The translations under genes and the position numbers were made by a program. Of a stretch of DNA of 62,434 nt, positions 24,650 to 33,128 are shown piece after piece; within the stretch, counting starts at the first letter, position 1, and every line of letters starts with the position of its first letter. The stretch comes from Desulfobacula sp. (GTDB lineage: Bacteria > Desulfobacterota > Desulfobacteria > Desulfobacterales > Desulfobacteraceae): NCBI GenBank assembly GCA_023701135.1, contig JAMPXP010000024.1, positions 1-62,434 of the forward strand. The letters are read 5' to 3'. Under the pieces are notes generated by a model. It was not told the origin of the DNA. It did no database searches and saw only the letters and a list, made by a program, of their open reading frames with translations.

Positions 24650-26590
24650 ATGGCATTAGACAGAAAGATCGCCTATATCAATCTGACCACAGGCGACATT
24701 GAGATAAAGCCCATACCAATGGAAGTCAGGAAAAAATTTCTGGGCGGCAGGGGCCTTGACGCCTACCTGCTTTACAACCATACGAAAAAGGGATGTGATC
24801 CGCTTGGACCTGACAACGCACTGATCATCAGCGGCGGAATTCTGTGTGCCACTTTAGCATCCGCCACCGCCAGAACCCATGTAATGGCAAAATCGCCCCT
24901 CACCGGGCTTCTGGGAAGCTGCAACATGGGTGGTTTTTTTGCACCTGAAATGGCCTGGGCCGGATTCCACCACCTGGTCATCAAAGGCAAAGCCAAAAAA
25001 CCAAGCTATATTTATATCAACAATGGTAACATCGAAATCAGGGATGCTGCCAACATCTGGGGAAAAACCGTTACCGACACCCAGTGGGCCATCCATGATG
25101 AATTGAATGACAAAGAAGTGAAAAGCCTTGTCATCGGACCTGCCGGTGAAAATCTCGTGGCCTTTGCCAACGTGATGACCGGTGTCAAAAATGCCGGCGG
25201 CAGAACCGGTATGGGTGCTGTCATGGGATCCAAAAATTTGAAGGCTGTCTCCTGCCGCGGCACCATGGACGTCAAGATCGCCCATCCTGTGGAAGCGCTG
25301 GAATACAATAAAAAATTCATCGAGCAGATCACCGGTGCTAAAGTCAGCCAGACCCAGGGCACTTTGGGCACACCCTTTATCTGGGGCGCCACCAATTCCT
25401 GGGGCGGTGTCAGGACGGAAAATTTCAGGTACAACCAGTTGGAATATGCCGATGACATCGAACCGGAACGTATTGATGAAATCGCCACTGAAACCATGGG
25501 ACCCTACCATATGGCCGGCTGCTTCGGCTGCCAGGTTCACTGCCGGGCCCAGTATAAAATCCCGTCGGGCAAATACAAGGGTAAATACGACGAAGGTCCG
25601 GAATACACCTCCCAGGGTGCTTTTGGCGCAGAAGTCGGTTGCCGGAGCGCGGAAACGGTTCTGGCGGGCAACCATCTTGTGGATCAGTTCGGTATGGACA
25701 ACCTTGAAACCGGAAGCATCATTTCATGGGCCATGGAATGTTTTGAAGAAGGCCTTATCACCAAAGATCAGACAGACGGCATTGATTTGCGCTTTGGCAA
25801 TGATGAAGCTGTCCTGGAAATGATAGAGCGCATCTGCTACCGCAAGGGATGGCTGGGCGACGTTCTGGCAAAAGGCGGTATCCCGGCCTCTAAGGATATA
25901 GGGAAAAACTCCTTTGATTATCTCATCCAGGTAAAGGGGATGAACAACCTGCACTCTGACGAAAGGGCCACCCCCGCACTTGCACTCAATATCGCCACCT
26001 CATCCAGAGGGTCCGACCACCTGAGAAGCCGGCCGGCCATCGATCTCTACCATCTGCCGGAAAAGGTGCTGCGTAAAATTTACAGCACACCGGTTCCCTA
26101 TGACGGCCCCTTAAGCTCTGAACATACCGAATATGTGGGCAAACCCTGGCAGGTCTTCTGGCAGGAAAACTGCTATATGGCCGTGGACAGTCTGGGTATC
26201 TGCAAATACCACACCACGTTCCTTGGCGCCACCCTGCCCAATTTCGAAAACTGGCCCAAGGTGCTTTACCTGAACACGGGGATTGAGATGACACCCGAGG
26301 AGATCTGGCAAGTCGCAAGAAGAAACAACATGATCGAACGAATGTTTAATCTTAGGGAGGGGGCAACCCGTAATGATCCGGAAAAAGGGGATGTGCTGAA
26401 TCATCGCTATCATGATGAACCTTGTAAGAGGGGAGCCATCGACGTTATCGGAAGATATATCATCAAAGAGAAATTCGATAAAATGGTCGATGAATTCTAT
26501 GAACACAAAGGGCTGGACAAAAACGGTATTCCCAAAAAGAGTACACTGAAAGAACTTGGCCTGGAAAACGAACCCTCACATCTGCTGTAA
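24650..26590 (+). CDS. Tungsten aldehyde:ferredoxin oxidoreductase family protein (AOR/BamB-like)
   Basis: This 646-residue catalytic subunit has domain 1 motifs FLGGRGLDAYLL, GGRTGMGAVMGSKNLKA and FFAPEMAWAGFHHLVIKG. The cluster ligands are CxxCxxxC at 291, 294 and 298 (GCFGCQVHC) plus Cys518 in DSLGICKYHT. It ends with ERMFNLREGATRNDP. Family members oxidise aldehydes to acids with ferredoxin, or (BamB branch) reduce aromatic acyl-CoA rings. The operon has a small zinc-ribbon upstream and a polyferredoxin 30 bases downstream, as in AOR, WOR5 and BamBC pairs. The substrate cannot be read from sequence. Confidence 0.92.
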   Translation: MALDRKIAYINLTTGDIEIKPIPMEVRKKFLGGRGLDAYLLYNHTKKGCDPLGPDNALIISGGILCATLASATARTHVMAKSPLTGLLGSCNMGGFFAPEMAWAGFHHLVIKGKAKKPSYIYINNGNIEIRDAANIWGKTVTDTQWAIHDELNDKEVKSLVIGPAGENLVAFANVMTGVKNAGGRTGMGAVMGSKNLKAVSCRGTMDVKIAHPVEALEYNKKFIEQITGAKVSQTQGTLGTPFIWGATNSWGGVRTENFRYNQLEYADDIEPERIDEIATETMGPYHMAGCFGCQVHCRAQYKIPSGKYKGKYDEGPEYTSQGAFGAEVGCRSAETVLAGNHLVDQFGMDNLETGSIISWAMECFEEGLITKDQTDGIDLRFGNDEAVLEMIERICYRKGWLGDVLAKGGIPASKDIGKNSFDYLIQVKGMNNLHSDERATPALALNIATSSRGSDHLRSRPAIDLYHLPEKVLRKIYSTPVPYDGPLSSEHTEYVGKPWQVFWQENCYMAVDSLGICKYHTTFLGATLPNFENWPKVLYLNTGIEMTPEEIWQVARRNNMIERMFNLREGATRNDPEKGDVLNHRYHDEPCKRGAIDVIGRYIIKEKFDKMVDEFYEHKGLDKNGIPKKSTLKELGLENEPSHLL

Positions 26591-26620
26591 CGGGCAGTTC
26601 GGATAGAAAAGGAGAACACA

Positions 26621-27130
26621 ATGCAATCAAATAGCAAGGTTTTATTGATAAATCATGAAAAATGCACTGGATGCAGGCTTTGTGAACAGGTTTGTGCGGT
26701 AAGGCACCACGGCGCATCCAACCCGAGCCGGAGCCGTATTCGCGTGATGAAGTGGGAGATGGAGGGGCTTTACGTGCCTGTCTCCTGTCAGCAATGCCAG
26801 GACGCGCCCTGTCTGAACGGCTGCCCTGTCAGCGCCATATCCCGCAATGAAGCGCTGAACCGGGTCGAAGTGGATTACGACCTCTGCATCGGCTGCCGGA
26901 CCTGTGTTTCGGTCTGCCCTTTCGGCGCCATGCACTACAATGCCATCGACAGACAGGTTGCCAAATGCGATCTTTGTGAAGGAGACCCCCAGTGCGTCAG
27001 ATTTTGTGATGTAAAGGCCATTGAGTACACGGATGGCGGTGATGTCAGCATTGAGAAAAAAAGAGCGGCTGCGCTTCGCCTGTCAACGGTAAAGAAACAG
27101 GCAATGGCTCTGGAACAACATACTGCTTAA
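26621..27130 (+). CDS. Polyferredoxin subunit of the AOR
   Basis: This 169-residue small subunit has four [4Fe-4S] motifs: CTGCRLCEQVC, CQQCQDAPCLNGCP, CIGCRTCVSVCP and CDLCEGDPQCVRFC. AAAGGAG lies before the ATG. Directly downstream of the catalytic gene, it is the likely electron acceptor that links the AOR to soluble ferredoxin or a flavoprotein such as that at 13543-14808. A terminator follows. Confidence 0.9.
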   Translation: MQSNSKVLLINHEKCTGCRLCEQVCAVRHHGASNPSRSRIRVMKWEMEGLYVPVSCQQCQDAPCLNGCPVSAISRNEALNRVEVDYDLCIGCRTCVSVCPFGAMHYNAIDRQVAKCDLCEGDPQCVRFCDVKAIEYTDGGDVSIEKKRAAALRLSTVKKQAMALEQHTA

Positions 27131-27174
27131 GGACCGGCTCCAGATCAGATTTTTTTTGCGAGCGGTTGAAAAAC

Positions 27175-27216
27175 AAGGGGCCCCATTAGGTTGATTCGAT
27201 TTAATGGGGCCTTTAT
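27175..27216 (+). terminator. Terminator of the AOR operon
   Basis: A perfect 10-bp stem GGCCCCATTA (27179-27188)/TAATGGGGCC (27202-27211) has a 13-base loop and is followed by TTTATA. It overlaps the -35/-10 region of the next gene. Confidence 0.65.
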
Positions 27217-27219
27217 ACT
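27191..27219 (+). promoter_or_regulatory. Promoter of the IclR-type regulator
   Basis: TTGATT (27191-27196), exactly 17 bp, TATACT (27214-27219). It gives a leader of about 28 bases to the ATG at 27254. It is embedded in the preceding terminator hairpin. Confidence 0.5.
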
Positions 27220-27253
27220 TCGGTATCATTTAGAGAACTTATTAGGGTGAACA

Positions 27254-28018
27254 ATGGTAAAAAAATATCAGGCCCCCATTATTAAAAAGGCATTTGTCAT
27301 CCTGGATGTCATATCCAAAAGCACCCAGGGACTGCGGATCAGTGAGATTTCCTCACGTCTTGACATCAGCAAAAGTACGGTTCACGGCATTACGGCCGCC
27401 CTGGAAGATGCGGGTGCTCTCGTGCGGGACTCGGTATCCAAAAGATACACCATCGGTCTTACCCTGATGACGCTGGGCAAAGCCGCCTATGAACGCATCG
27501 ATTTTAAAAACATCGCCCGCCCCATTATGGAAGATCTCATGGAGCAGTGCCAGGAATCGGTTTTCCTGGGGGTCAGAAACGGGGAGAGCGTCACCGTGAT
27601 CGATATTATTGAATCCAGAAAGGATTTTAAAATCACCTCCCCCATCGGCACCACCCTGCCGCTGATGGCAGGGGCTGTGGGTAAATTATTCCTGTCTCAA
27701 ATGGATTCCCACGACCTTAAAAAATATCTGCATGCCAACCCTCTGGTAAGATACACCGCCAACACCATTATTGATTCCGATCTGTATGCAAAAGAACTTG
27801 AGAAGGTCAGACAGTCAGGCATTGCCACGGATGATCAAGAATATCTGTCCGGCGTACGTGCCGTGGCCGCCCCCATCAAAAAATACGGCGCCCACATTCC
27901 GGCCCTCTGGGTCGTCGGTTTCAAGGCATCCATGTCGGACAAAAAAATGCCCGCCATTATCGAGCAGACACGGTCCGCCGCTGAAAAAATCAACAAAAAG
28001 CTGGCCCTCGGGTTCTGA
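27254..28018 (+). CDS. IclR-family transcriptional regulator
   Basis: The 254 aa contain an N-terminal winged helix-turn-helix (LRISEISSRLDISKSTVHGI, about 31-50) and a C-terminal IclR effector domain (ECQESVFLGVRNGESVTVID; IGTTLPLMAGAVGKLFLS; YLSGVRAVAAPI). IclR proteins are dimers that bind small organic acids and recognise short palindromes. It is adjacent to the AOR operon and is the best candidate for the TTCACTATAGTGAA sites at 24.1-24.3 kb. The bases 28019-28139 downstream hold no gene. Confidence 0.9.
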   Translation: MVKKYQAPIIKKAFVILDVISKSTQGLRISEISSRLDISKSTVHGITAALEDAGALVRDSVSKRYTIGLTLMTLGKAAYERIDFKNIARPIMEDLMEQCQESVFLGVRNGESVTVIDIIESRKDFKITSPIGTTLPLMAGAVGKLFLSQMDSHDLKKYLHANPLVRYTANTIIDSDLYAKELEKVRQSGIATDDQEYLSGVRAVAAPIKKYGAHIPALWVVGFKASMSDKKMPAIIEQTRSAAEKINKKLALGF

Positions 28019-28139
28019 TTAACGGACCCCGATGCCATCCAACAGGCCTCCTTGCCGACTGAATCCGCGGCATTGAGGAAAAAGAAGGCCTTAAATTTCA
28101 AAGGGGCGGCACCATCATCGGATGGTGGCAGTTAATCGG

Positions 28140-28790
28140 CTAAAGGGTCATGCTCAGCAGCAAAGCGCCCGAACTGATATATGAATCCGTCTGGAGTTCC
28201 AGTGTCATCCCCTCCAACAAAAGCTTATTGACCATGACATTGCTCAGGCCCAGTTCGATTTCTTTTTTTTCATAATTATAAACGGTCGTGATAAAGGTCT
28301 GATAAAAAAAAGACTCGATTCTAACGGCCTCAATATTCAAATTATCGGCGCTGTGATACCCGATATCCAAGGACAGATTGAGTTCAAAGGCCCGGGGGTC
28401 ATCCGTGAAATTACGAATCTTGCTTTTCAATTCAAACGGGGACTCCGGATTTTTTGATGACCGATCCTCTATCTGAACATGCTTGAAAAAATAAAAGGAA
28501 GCCTGGTCTACGGCTTTGCCGATTTCATGAAAAAGCCCTTTTTTATCGGGATTCCCGGCCGGTATCTCCAATGAATACAAAACCGGAAAACGATTCATTC
28601 CCTCTAAAAGGAATTGGCCTGAATCAGATATCCATTCATGGGGCAGATTGGCGGCAGCCGTCAAAATTCCGGCGGACACCGGCAGGATTTGCGACCGTTC
28701 ATTCTCCATATCCCCGGCCCGGGAAAAGGAAGCATACAACAGCACGGTCAAAAGGACTCCCATCGTTTTCAGGGCGGTTTCTTTTTTCAT
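28140..28790 (-). CDS. Exported protein of unknown function
   Basis: The 216 aa include a signal peptide (KKETALK start, hydrophobic 9-22, probable cleavage after SRA at about 25). The remainder is soluble and beta-rich with no cysteine, and no lipobox. I do not recognise a family. GGGAGA precedes the ATG. It lies 62 bases downstream of the ModE-like regulator on the same strand, so it may be co-regulated with the molybdenum enzyme. Confidence 0.7.
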   Translation of the reverse strand: MKKETALKTMGVLLTVLLYASFSRAGDMENERSQILPVSAGILTAAANLPHEWISDSGQFLLEGMNRFPVLYSLEIPAGNPDKKGLFHEIGKAVDQASFYFFKHVQIEDRSSKNPESPFELKSKIRNFTDDPRAFELNLSLDIGYHSADNLNIEAVRIESFFYQTFITTVYNYEKKEIELGLSNVMVNKLLLEGMTLELQTDSYISSGALLLSMTL

Positions 28791-28852
28791 GGTTTTTGTC
28801 TCCCTTCAGTGGTCAGCGTTTTCGTTCTGAACTGAAAAGAGCAAGAACCGTG

Positions 28853-29200
28853 CTATGAAAAAATGTTAAAACAAATTTTTTCTGCTGTTTCGTGAAGATT
28901 CTGCTGAAGCTGTCTGAATTTTTCCACCATGCGTTTGGCTTCGGGTGTGAGGACGGACTCTCCGCCGGATATCCCTCCCTTTCGCCGGATCAAGAGGGGC
29001 GTTCCGATTCTTTGCTCTATTTTCTTAAGCCTGCCCCACATGGACCTGTATCCCATGCCCAGGGATTTCGCAGCAGCATTGATGGAGCCTTTTTTTTCAA
29101 TGGCTTCCAGGATGGTGATCTGGCCTTCGCCAAACAAGGTTTCTCCTGTTTCGCACTCAAGCCAGATTCTCATGCGGATTTTTAAATTTTGTTTCTCCAT
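28853..29200 (-). CDS. ModE-like winged-helix regulator without molybdate-binding domain
   Basis: This 115-residue protein is the LysR-like winged helix of ModE (FGEGQITILEAIEKKGSINA; AAAKSLGMGYRSMWGRLKKI; GTPLLIRRKGGISGGESVLT). The C-terminal molbindin repeats are absent. It is transcribed divergently from the molybdenum hydroxylase operon and probably controls it. Without molbindin it may sense something else or bind constitutively. Confidence 0.88.
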   Translation of the reverse strand: MEKQNLKIRMRIWLECETGETLFGEGQITILEAIEKKGSINAAAKSLGMGYRSMWGRLKKIEQRIGTPLLIRRKGGISGGESVLTPEAKRMVEKFRQLQQNLHETAEKICFNIFS

Positions 29201-29301
29201 GGCGTCTGCGATCCTATCCTATTTTTAATTTTAAGTCACCCATTTAATCGCATTCAGAATGTGAATTTTTAACATTTTAAATATGAACCTAAGCGATATG
29301 T

Positions 29302-29315
29302 TTGTGTTGACACAA
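29302..29315. promoter_or_regulatory. Inverted repeat TTGTGT-TG-ACACAA over a -35 box
   Basis: The 6-bp arms with 2-bp spacer overlap TTGACA (29307-29312), a -35 candidate reading toward the molybdenum hydroxylase genes. This is a plausible operator for the ModE-like protein. A second small repeat, CATTC-A-GAATG, lies nearby at about 29251-29261. Confidence 0.4.
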
Positions 29316-29382
29316 CCTTTTTTCAATGGTAGCAAAAGAGCTTATCGTATATAGGCATTGACCCAAACCAAGAGAGGAAATT

Positions 29383-30261
29383 ATGCTTTTACCCAAGTTC
29401 GAATTTCACGAGCCCGGCAGCATTAAAGAAGCCTTAGAACTCAAGAAAAAATGGGGTTCAACCGCCAGGTTTCTGGCCGGGGGAACAGATCTTCTGGTTC
29501 ACCTGAAAAAGAAGATCATCACCACAGACCATATTATCAGCCTCCAGAGAATTGAATCCCTGGCCCGGATCACGGCTCATCCGGATTTTGTGGAAATCGG
29601 GGCCTGCGCCACCATGGCGGCGATTTCAGAAACCCCTGTGATCCAGGCAAAATTTTCAGCTTTAAAATCCGGGGTTGACAATATCGGCACCCATCTCATC
29701 CGCAACCGGGCCACCCTGGGCGGGAATGTGTGCAATGCAAGCCCGGCCGGAGATTCCCTGCCTGCCCTGCTCATCTATAAAGCCCTGGTCCTTCTGGAAA
29801 GCCTTGATGGAAAACGGGAAGTCCCCATTGAAGAATTTTTCAAAGGTCCCGGTAAAACGGATATGAAGGCCGATGAAATCCTCACGGGTTTCAGGCTGCC
29901 GAATCCGCCGGTTCACAGCGGCGCCCATTATATCCAACTGGGAAAACGGAAATCCTCTGAAATCAATGTTGTGAATGTGGCTTCTTTTCTTGAATTTGAT
30001 CCGAAAACCAAAAAAATCATCGATGCCCGGATTGCCCTTGGGTCCGTTGCCGCCACGCCCATCCGGTCGTTAAAAGCCGAAGCGCTTCTCAAAGGAAAAA
30101 TTGCCGAAGAAACATCATTCTATGAAGCCGGTGAAAAAGCCCGGTTTGAAGACTGCAAACCCATTGACGATTTCAGGGGCAGCGCCGCCTACCGGCGGGC
30201 CATGGTGGGTGTCCTGACCAAACGCACCCTAACAACCGCCTTTAAACTTGCCGGAAGGTAA
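29383..30261 (+). CDS. Molybdenum hydroxylase FAD subunit (CoxM/XdhB type)
   Basis: This 292-residue FAD-binding medium subunit has ARFLAGGTDLLVHLKKK (first FAD loop) and THLIRNRATLGGNVCNASPA (second FAD loop). It lacks the cysteine insert that carries the extra [4Fe-4S] of 4-hydroxybenzoyl-CoA reductases, which argues against that enzyme. GAGAGGA precedes the ATG. It is first gene of the operon. Confidence 0.92.
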   Translation: MLLPKFEFHEPGSIKEALELKKKWGSTARFLAGGTDLLVHLKKKIITTDHIISLQRIESLARITAHPDFVEIGACATMAAISETPVIQAKFSALKSGVDNIGTHLIRNRATLGGNVCNASPAGDSLPALLIYKALVLLESLDGKREVPIEEFFKGPGKTDMKADEILTGFRLPNPPVHSGAHYIQLGKRKSSEINVVNVASFLEFDPKTKKIIDARIALGSVAATPIRSLKAEALLKGKIAEETSFYEAGEKARFEDCKPIDDFRGSAAYRRAMVGVLTKRTLTTAFKLAGR

Positions 30262-30278
30262 ACGAACAGGAGACATAT

Positions 30279-30737
30279 ATGAAAAAGATAATCCATCTGA
30301 CCATCAATGAACTGGACCATGAAATTGCCGTTGAACCCAATAAAACCCTTGCAGACCTGCTCCGCTACGACCTGAAGCTGACCGGCACCAAAAAAGGCTG
30401 CGACACCGGTGACTGCGGGGCCTGCACCGTTATTATGAATGGAGATCCGGTGAACTCCTGCCTCGTGCTGGCTGTCCAGACCAATGGCTCCCGGATCGAG
30501 ACCGTTGAAGGATTGAGCACGGACGAAGGCATTCATCCGATTCAGAAGGCCTTTGTGGAAAAAGGGGCCATTCAATGCGGGTATTGCACCCCCGGCATGA
30601 TCATGTCCACCAAAAGCCTTCTGGATAAAAACCCGAACCCCAGTGAACAGGAGATCCGAGAAGGCATTTCCGGGAACCTGTGCCGGTGTACGGGATACAC
30701 GAAAATTTTCGAAGCCATCGAATCCCTAAGATCATAA
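30279..30737 (+). CDS. Molybdenum hydroxylase [2Fe-2S] subunit (CoxS/XdhC type)
   Basis: This 152-residue small subunit has two [2Fe-2S] clusters: the plant-type CDTGDCGACTV...C and the C-terminal QCGYCTPGM with LCRCTGY. It carries electrons from the molybdenum site to FAD. AGGAG lies before the ATG. It ends 25 bases before the large subunit start. Confidence 0.94.
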   Translation: MKKIIHLTINELDHEIAVEPNKTLADLLRYDLKLTGTKKGCDTGDCGACTVIMNGDPVNSCLVLAVQTNGSRIETVEGLSTDEGIHPIQKAFVEKGAIQCGYCTPGMIMSTKSLLDKNPNPSEQEIREGISGNLCRCTGYTKIFEAIESLRS

Positions 30738-30762
30738 AAGAGTGCTCATCCAAGGAGGATCC

Positions 30763-33126
30763 ATGAAAGAATTTGATATTATCAGCACCCGGGCAAACCG
30801 CATCGATACGCCGGACAAGGCAACCGGAAGAGCTGTATTTGTAGATGATATTTCAAGACCCGGCATGCTGTACGGGGCCCTGCTGCAAAGTCCCCATGCC
30901 CATGCCAAAATACTTTCCATTGATACGTCAAAGGCTGAAAAGCTCAAAGGGGTCAAAGCCGTTATCACGTCAAAGGACGCGGGCAGCATTAAATACGGCG
31001 TCAGCCCGGCCCGTTACGATGAAACAGTTTTCGCCATTGACAAGGTCCGTTATGTCGGGGATGAAATCGCTGCCGTGGCAGCCGAATCCCTTGATATTGC
31101 CCTGGCTGCCGTGGACCTGATCAAGGTGGAATATGAAATCCTGCCGGCGGTGCTTACCATTGAAGAGGCCATGAAAGACGGGGCACCCCTGCTTCACGAG
31201 GGCTCCCCCAAAAATCTGTGCGCTGAAGTTCACCAGGAATTCGGGAATGTGGAAGAAGGCCTGAAAAACAGTGACATCATCATTACCACCAAGATGAAAA
31301 ACAAACGCCAGGACGGGGCTTTCATCGAAATGCAGGGATGTATTGCCGAATTTGACAATCTGGGTGTCCTGACCCTGACCAGCTCCACCCAGGTGCCTCA
31401 CTATGTTCAGCGCACCGTGGCCATGGTCCTGGGTATGGACATCGGCAAGGTCCGGGTAATCAAACCCTATGTGGGCGCTGGATTCGGCATCAAGGCTTCG
31501 GCCAACCCCATGGAACTGGCCTGCTGCATTCTTGCCCGGAAAACAAAAAAACCCGTAAAAATGAACTATACCCGGGACCAGGTATTCATGCTGGCCAGGG
31601 CCAGACACCAATTCTCCCATACCATCACCACCGGCGCCAAAAAAGACGGCACCCTTATGGCCATCAAACATGAATGCTGGCTGGATGGCGGGGCCTATAC
31701 CAGTTTCGGCATCGCCACGGTTTATTATACCGGCTCTCTCCTGGGCGGACCGTATAAACTGGATAATATGAGCTATGACGGCTACCGGGTATACAACAAC
31801 AAACCGGCCTGCGGGGCCCAGCGGGGCCACGGGGCCGTCATTGCAAGAGCTGCCTTTGAACAGCAATTGGACATGATCGCCGAAAAAATCGGCATGGACC
31901 CCCTGGAACTGCGCATCAAAAACATGATGGAAACCGGGGACACCACCTGCAACGACCTCAACATGAGTTCCTTCGGCATGTCCGAATGTATTGAAGCCGT
32001 CCGGAAAGGCTCGGGCTGGGATCAGAAAAAGGGCAAGATGCCCAAGGGCAAAGGCATCGGCATGGCCTGCGGATTCTTTGTCTCCGGAGCCGGGTATCCC
32101 ATTTACCGGTCCGACACCTGGCACGGCACCGTCATCGTCAAACTGACGGAAGACGGGGGAACGGCCCTGGTGTATACCGCCTCTGCCGAAATCGGCCAGG
32201 GATCGGATACGGCCTTTGCCATGATTGCGGCTGAAACCCTGGGGATTCCCCTGGAAAACGTCCGGCTGGCCTCGGGCGATACCGATATGGGAGTGGACCT
32301 GGGAGCCTATTCCAGCCGCCAGACCCTCATGACGGGCCATGCCACCAAGGATGCGGCCGAGCACGCCAAACGGCAGGTGCTGGAAGTTCTTGCCGAACAA
32401 TTGAAGGCGCCGGTGGAGAATATGGACATCCGTAACGGATTTGTCGAATTCAAGGGCGCGGCCCCGGATTTTTCAGAATTGAGGACCCGGTATATCAAGG
32501 AACACAGGGGCTGGATCGATAACCCGACTTCTGAAAAATTGAGCTTCAAAGAAGCCTCCAGGATTGCCTTTCTTGAACGGGGCTCCATCGTGGGAACCGG
32601 AAAATACAAACCCCACAATCTGGGCGGAAAATTCAAGGGTGCCGCTGTAGGGACCTCCCCGGCCTACGGATGTTCGGCCCAGGTGGCGGAAGTCACCGTG
32701 GACATGGAAACCGGCCAGGTCACCATTGATAAAATCACCGATGCCCATGACTGCGGCAAGGCCATCAACCTGACCTCGGTGGAGGGCCAGATGCAGGGGT
32801 CCGTGTCCATGGGGATCGGCGAGGCCATGCATGAAGAAGTCATTTTCGATAAGCAGGGCCGGGTGCTGAACCATGATCTGGCCGAATATAAAATCGTCAC
32901 CTCCATGGATATGCCCAAGGTGGAAGCCATTGTGGTGGAAAGTGACGAGCCCAACGGACCCTACGGGGCCAAGGAAGTGGGCGAAGGCGCCATCATGCCA
33001 ACCATCCCGGCCATCCTGAATGCCGTATACGACGCCGCCGGGGTCCGGCTCAATGAACTGCCCCTGACACCGGAACGGGTATACAACGCTATCCAGGAAT
33101 ATAAGGAAAAGAACAAGATCAAATAA
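30763..33126 (+). CDS. Molybdenum hydroxylase catalytic subunit (xanthine dehydrogenase family)
   Basis: This 787-residue molybdopterin-binding large subunit has N-terminal TGRAVFVDDISRPGMLYGAL, cofactor contacts VGAGFGIKA, GAQRGHG and IGQGSDTAF, and the catalytic glutamate in KEVGEGAIMP near the C-terminus. The CO-dehydrogenase loop AYxCSFR is absent. The substrate is undetermined; N-heterocycle, purine or aldehyde hydroxylation are all possible. AAGGAGG (30752-30758) marks the ATG at 30763 as start rather than the GTG at 30742. Confidence 0.92.
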   Translation: MKEFDIISTRANRIDTPDKATGRAVFVDDISRPGMLYGALLQSPHAHAKILSIDTSKAEKLKGVKAVITSKDAGSIKYGVSPARYDETVFAIDKVRYVGDEIAAVAAESLDIALAAVDLIKVEYEILPAVLTIEEAMKDGAPLLHEGSPKNLCAEVHQEFGNVEEGLKNSDIIITTKMKNKRQDGAFIEMQGCIAEFDNLGVLTLTSSTQVPHYVQRTVAMVLGMDIGKVRVIKPYVGAGFGIKASANPMELACCILARKTKKPVKMNYTRDQVFMLARARHQFSHTITTGAKKDGTLMAIKHECWLDGGAYTSFGIATVYYTGSLLGGPYKLDNMSYDGYRVYNNKPACGAQRGHGAVIARAAFEQQLDMIAEKIGMDPLELRIKNMMETGDTTCNDLNMSSFGMSECIEAVRKGSGWDQKKGKMPKGKGIGMACGFFVSGAGYPIYRSDTWHGTVIVKLTEDGGTALVYTASAEIGQGSDTAFAMIAAETLGIPLENVRLASGDTDMGVDLGAYSSRQTLMTGHATKDAAEHAKRQVLEVLAEQLKAPVENMDIRNGFVEFKGAAPDFSELRTRYIKEHRGWIDNPTSEKLSFKEASRIAFLERGSIVGTGKYKPHNLGGKFKGAAVGTSPAYGCSAQVAEVTVDMETGQVTIDKITDAHDCGKAINLTSVEGQMQGSVSMGIGEAMHEEVIFDKQGRVLNHDLAEYKIVTSMDMPKVEAIVVESDEPNGPYGAKEVGEGAIMPTIPAILNAVYDAAGVRLNELPLTPERVYNAIQEYKEKNKIK

Positions 33127-33128
33127 GG

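Noticed and set aside
24650-27130. Firm assignment as benzoyl-CoA reductase BamBC
   Set aside because: Subunit sizes and order fit, but no other bam genes or benzoyl-CoA pathway genes are in the window; the AOR family call is safer.
28104-28124. Hairpin CACCATC-ATCG-GATGGTG after the IclR gene as terminator
   Set aside because: The stem is short and there is no U-tract; the evidence is too weak to list it.
30970-32400. 476-codon minus-strand frame under the molybdenum subunit gene
   Set aside because: Antisense of a well-conserved catalytic subunit; no domain or start signal of its own.
29383-33126. Assignment as 4-hydroxybenzoyl-CoA reductase or CO dehydrogenase
   Set aside because: The FAD subunit lacks the extra cysteine insert of the former, and the large subunit lacks the AYxCSFR loop of the latter, so only the general family is reported.
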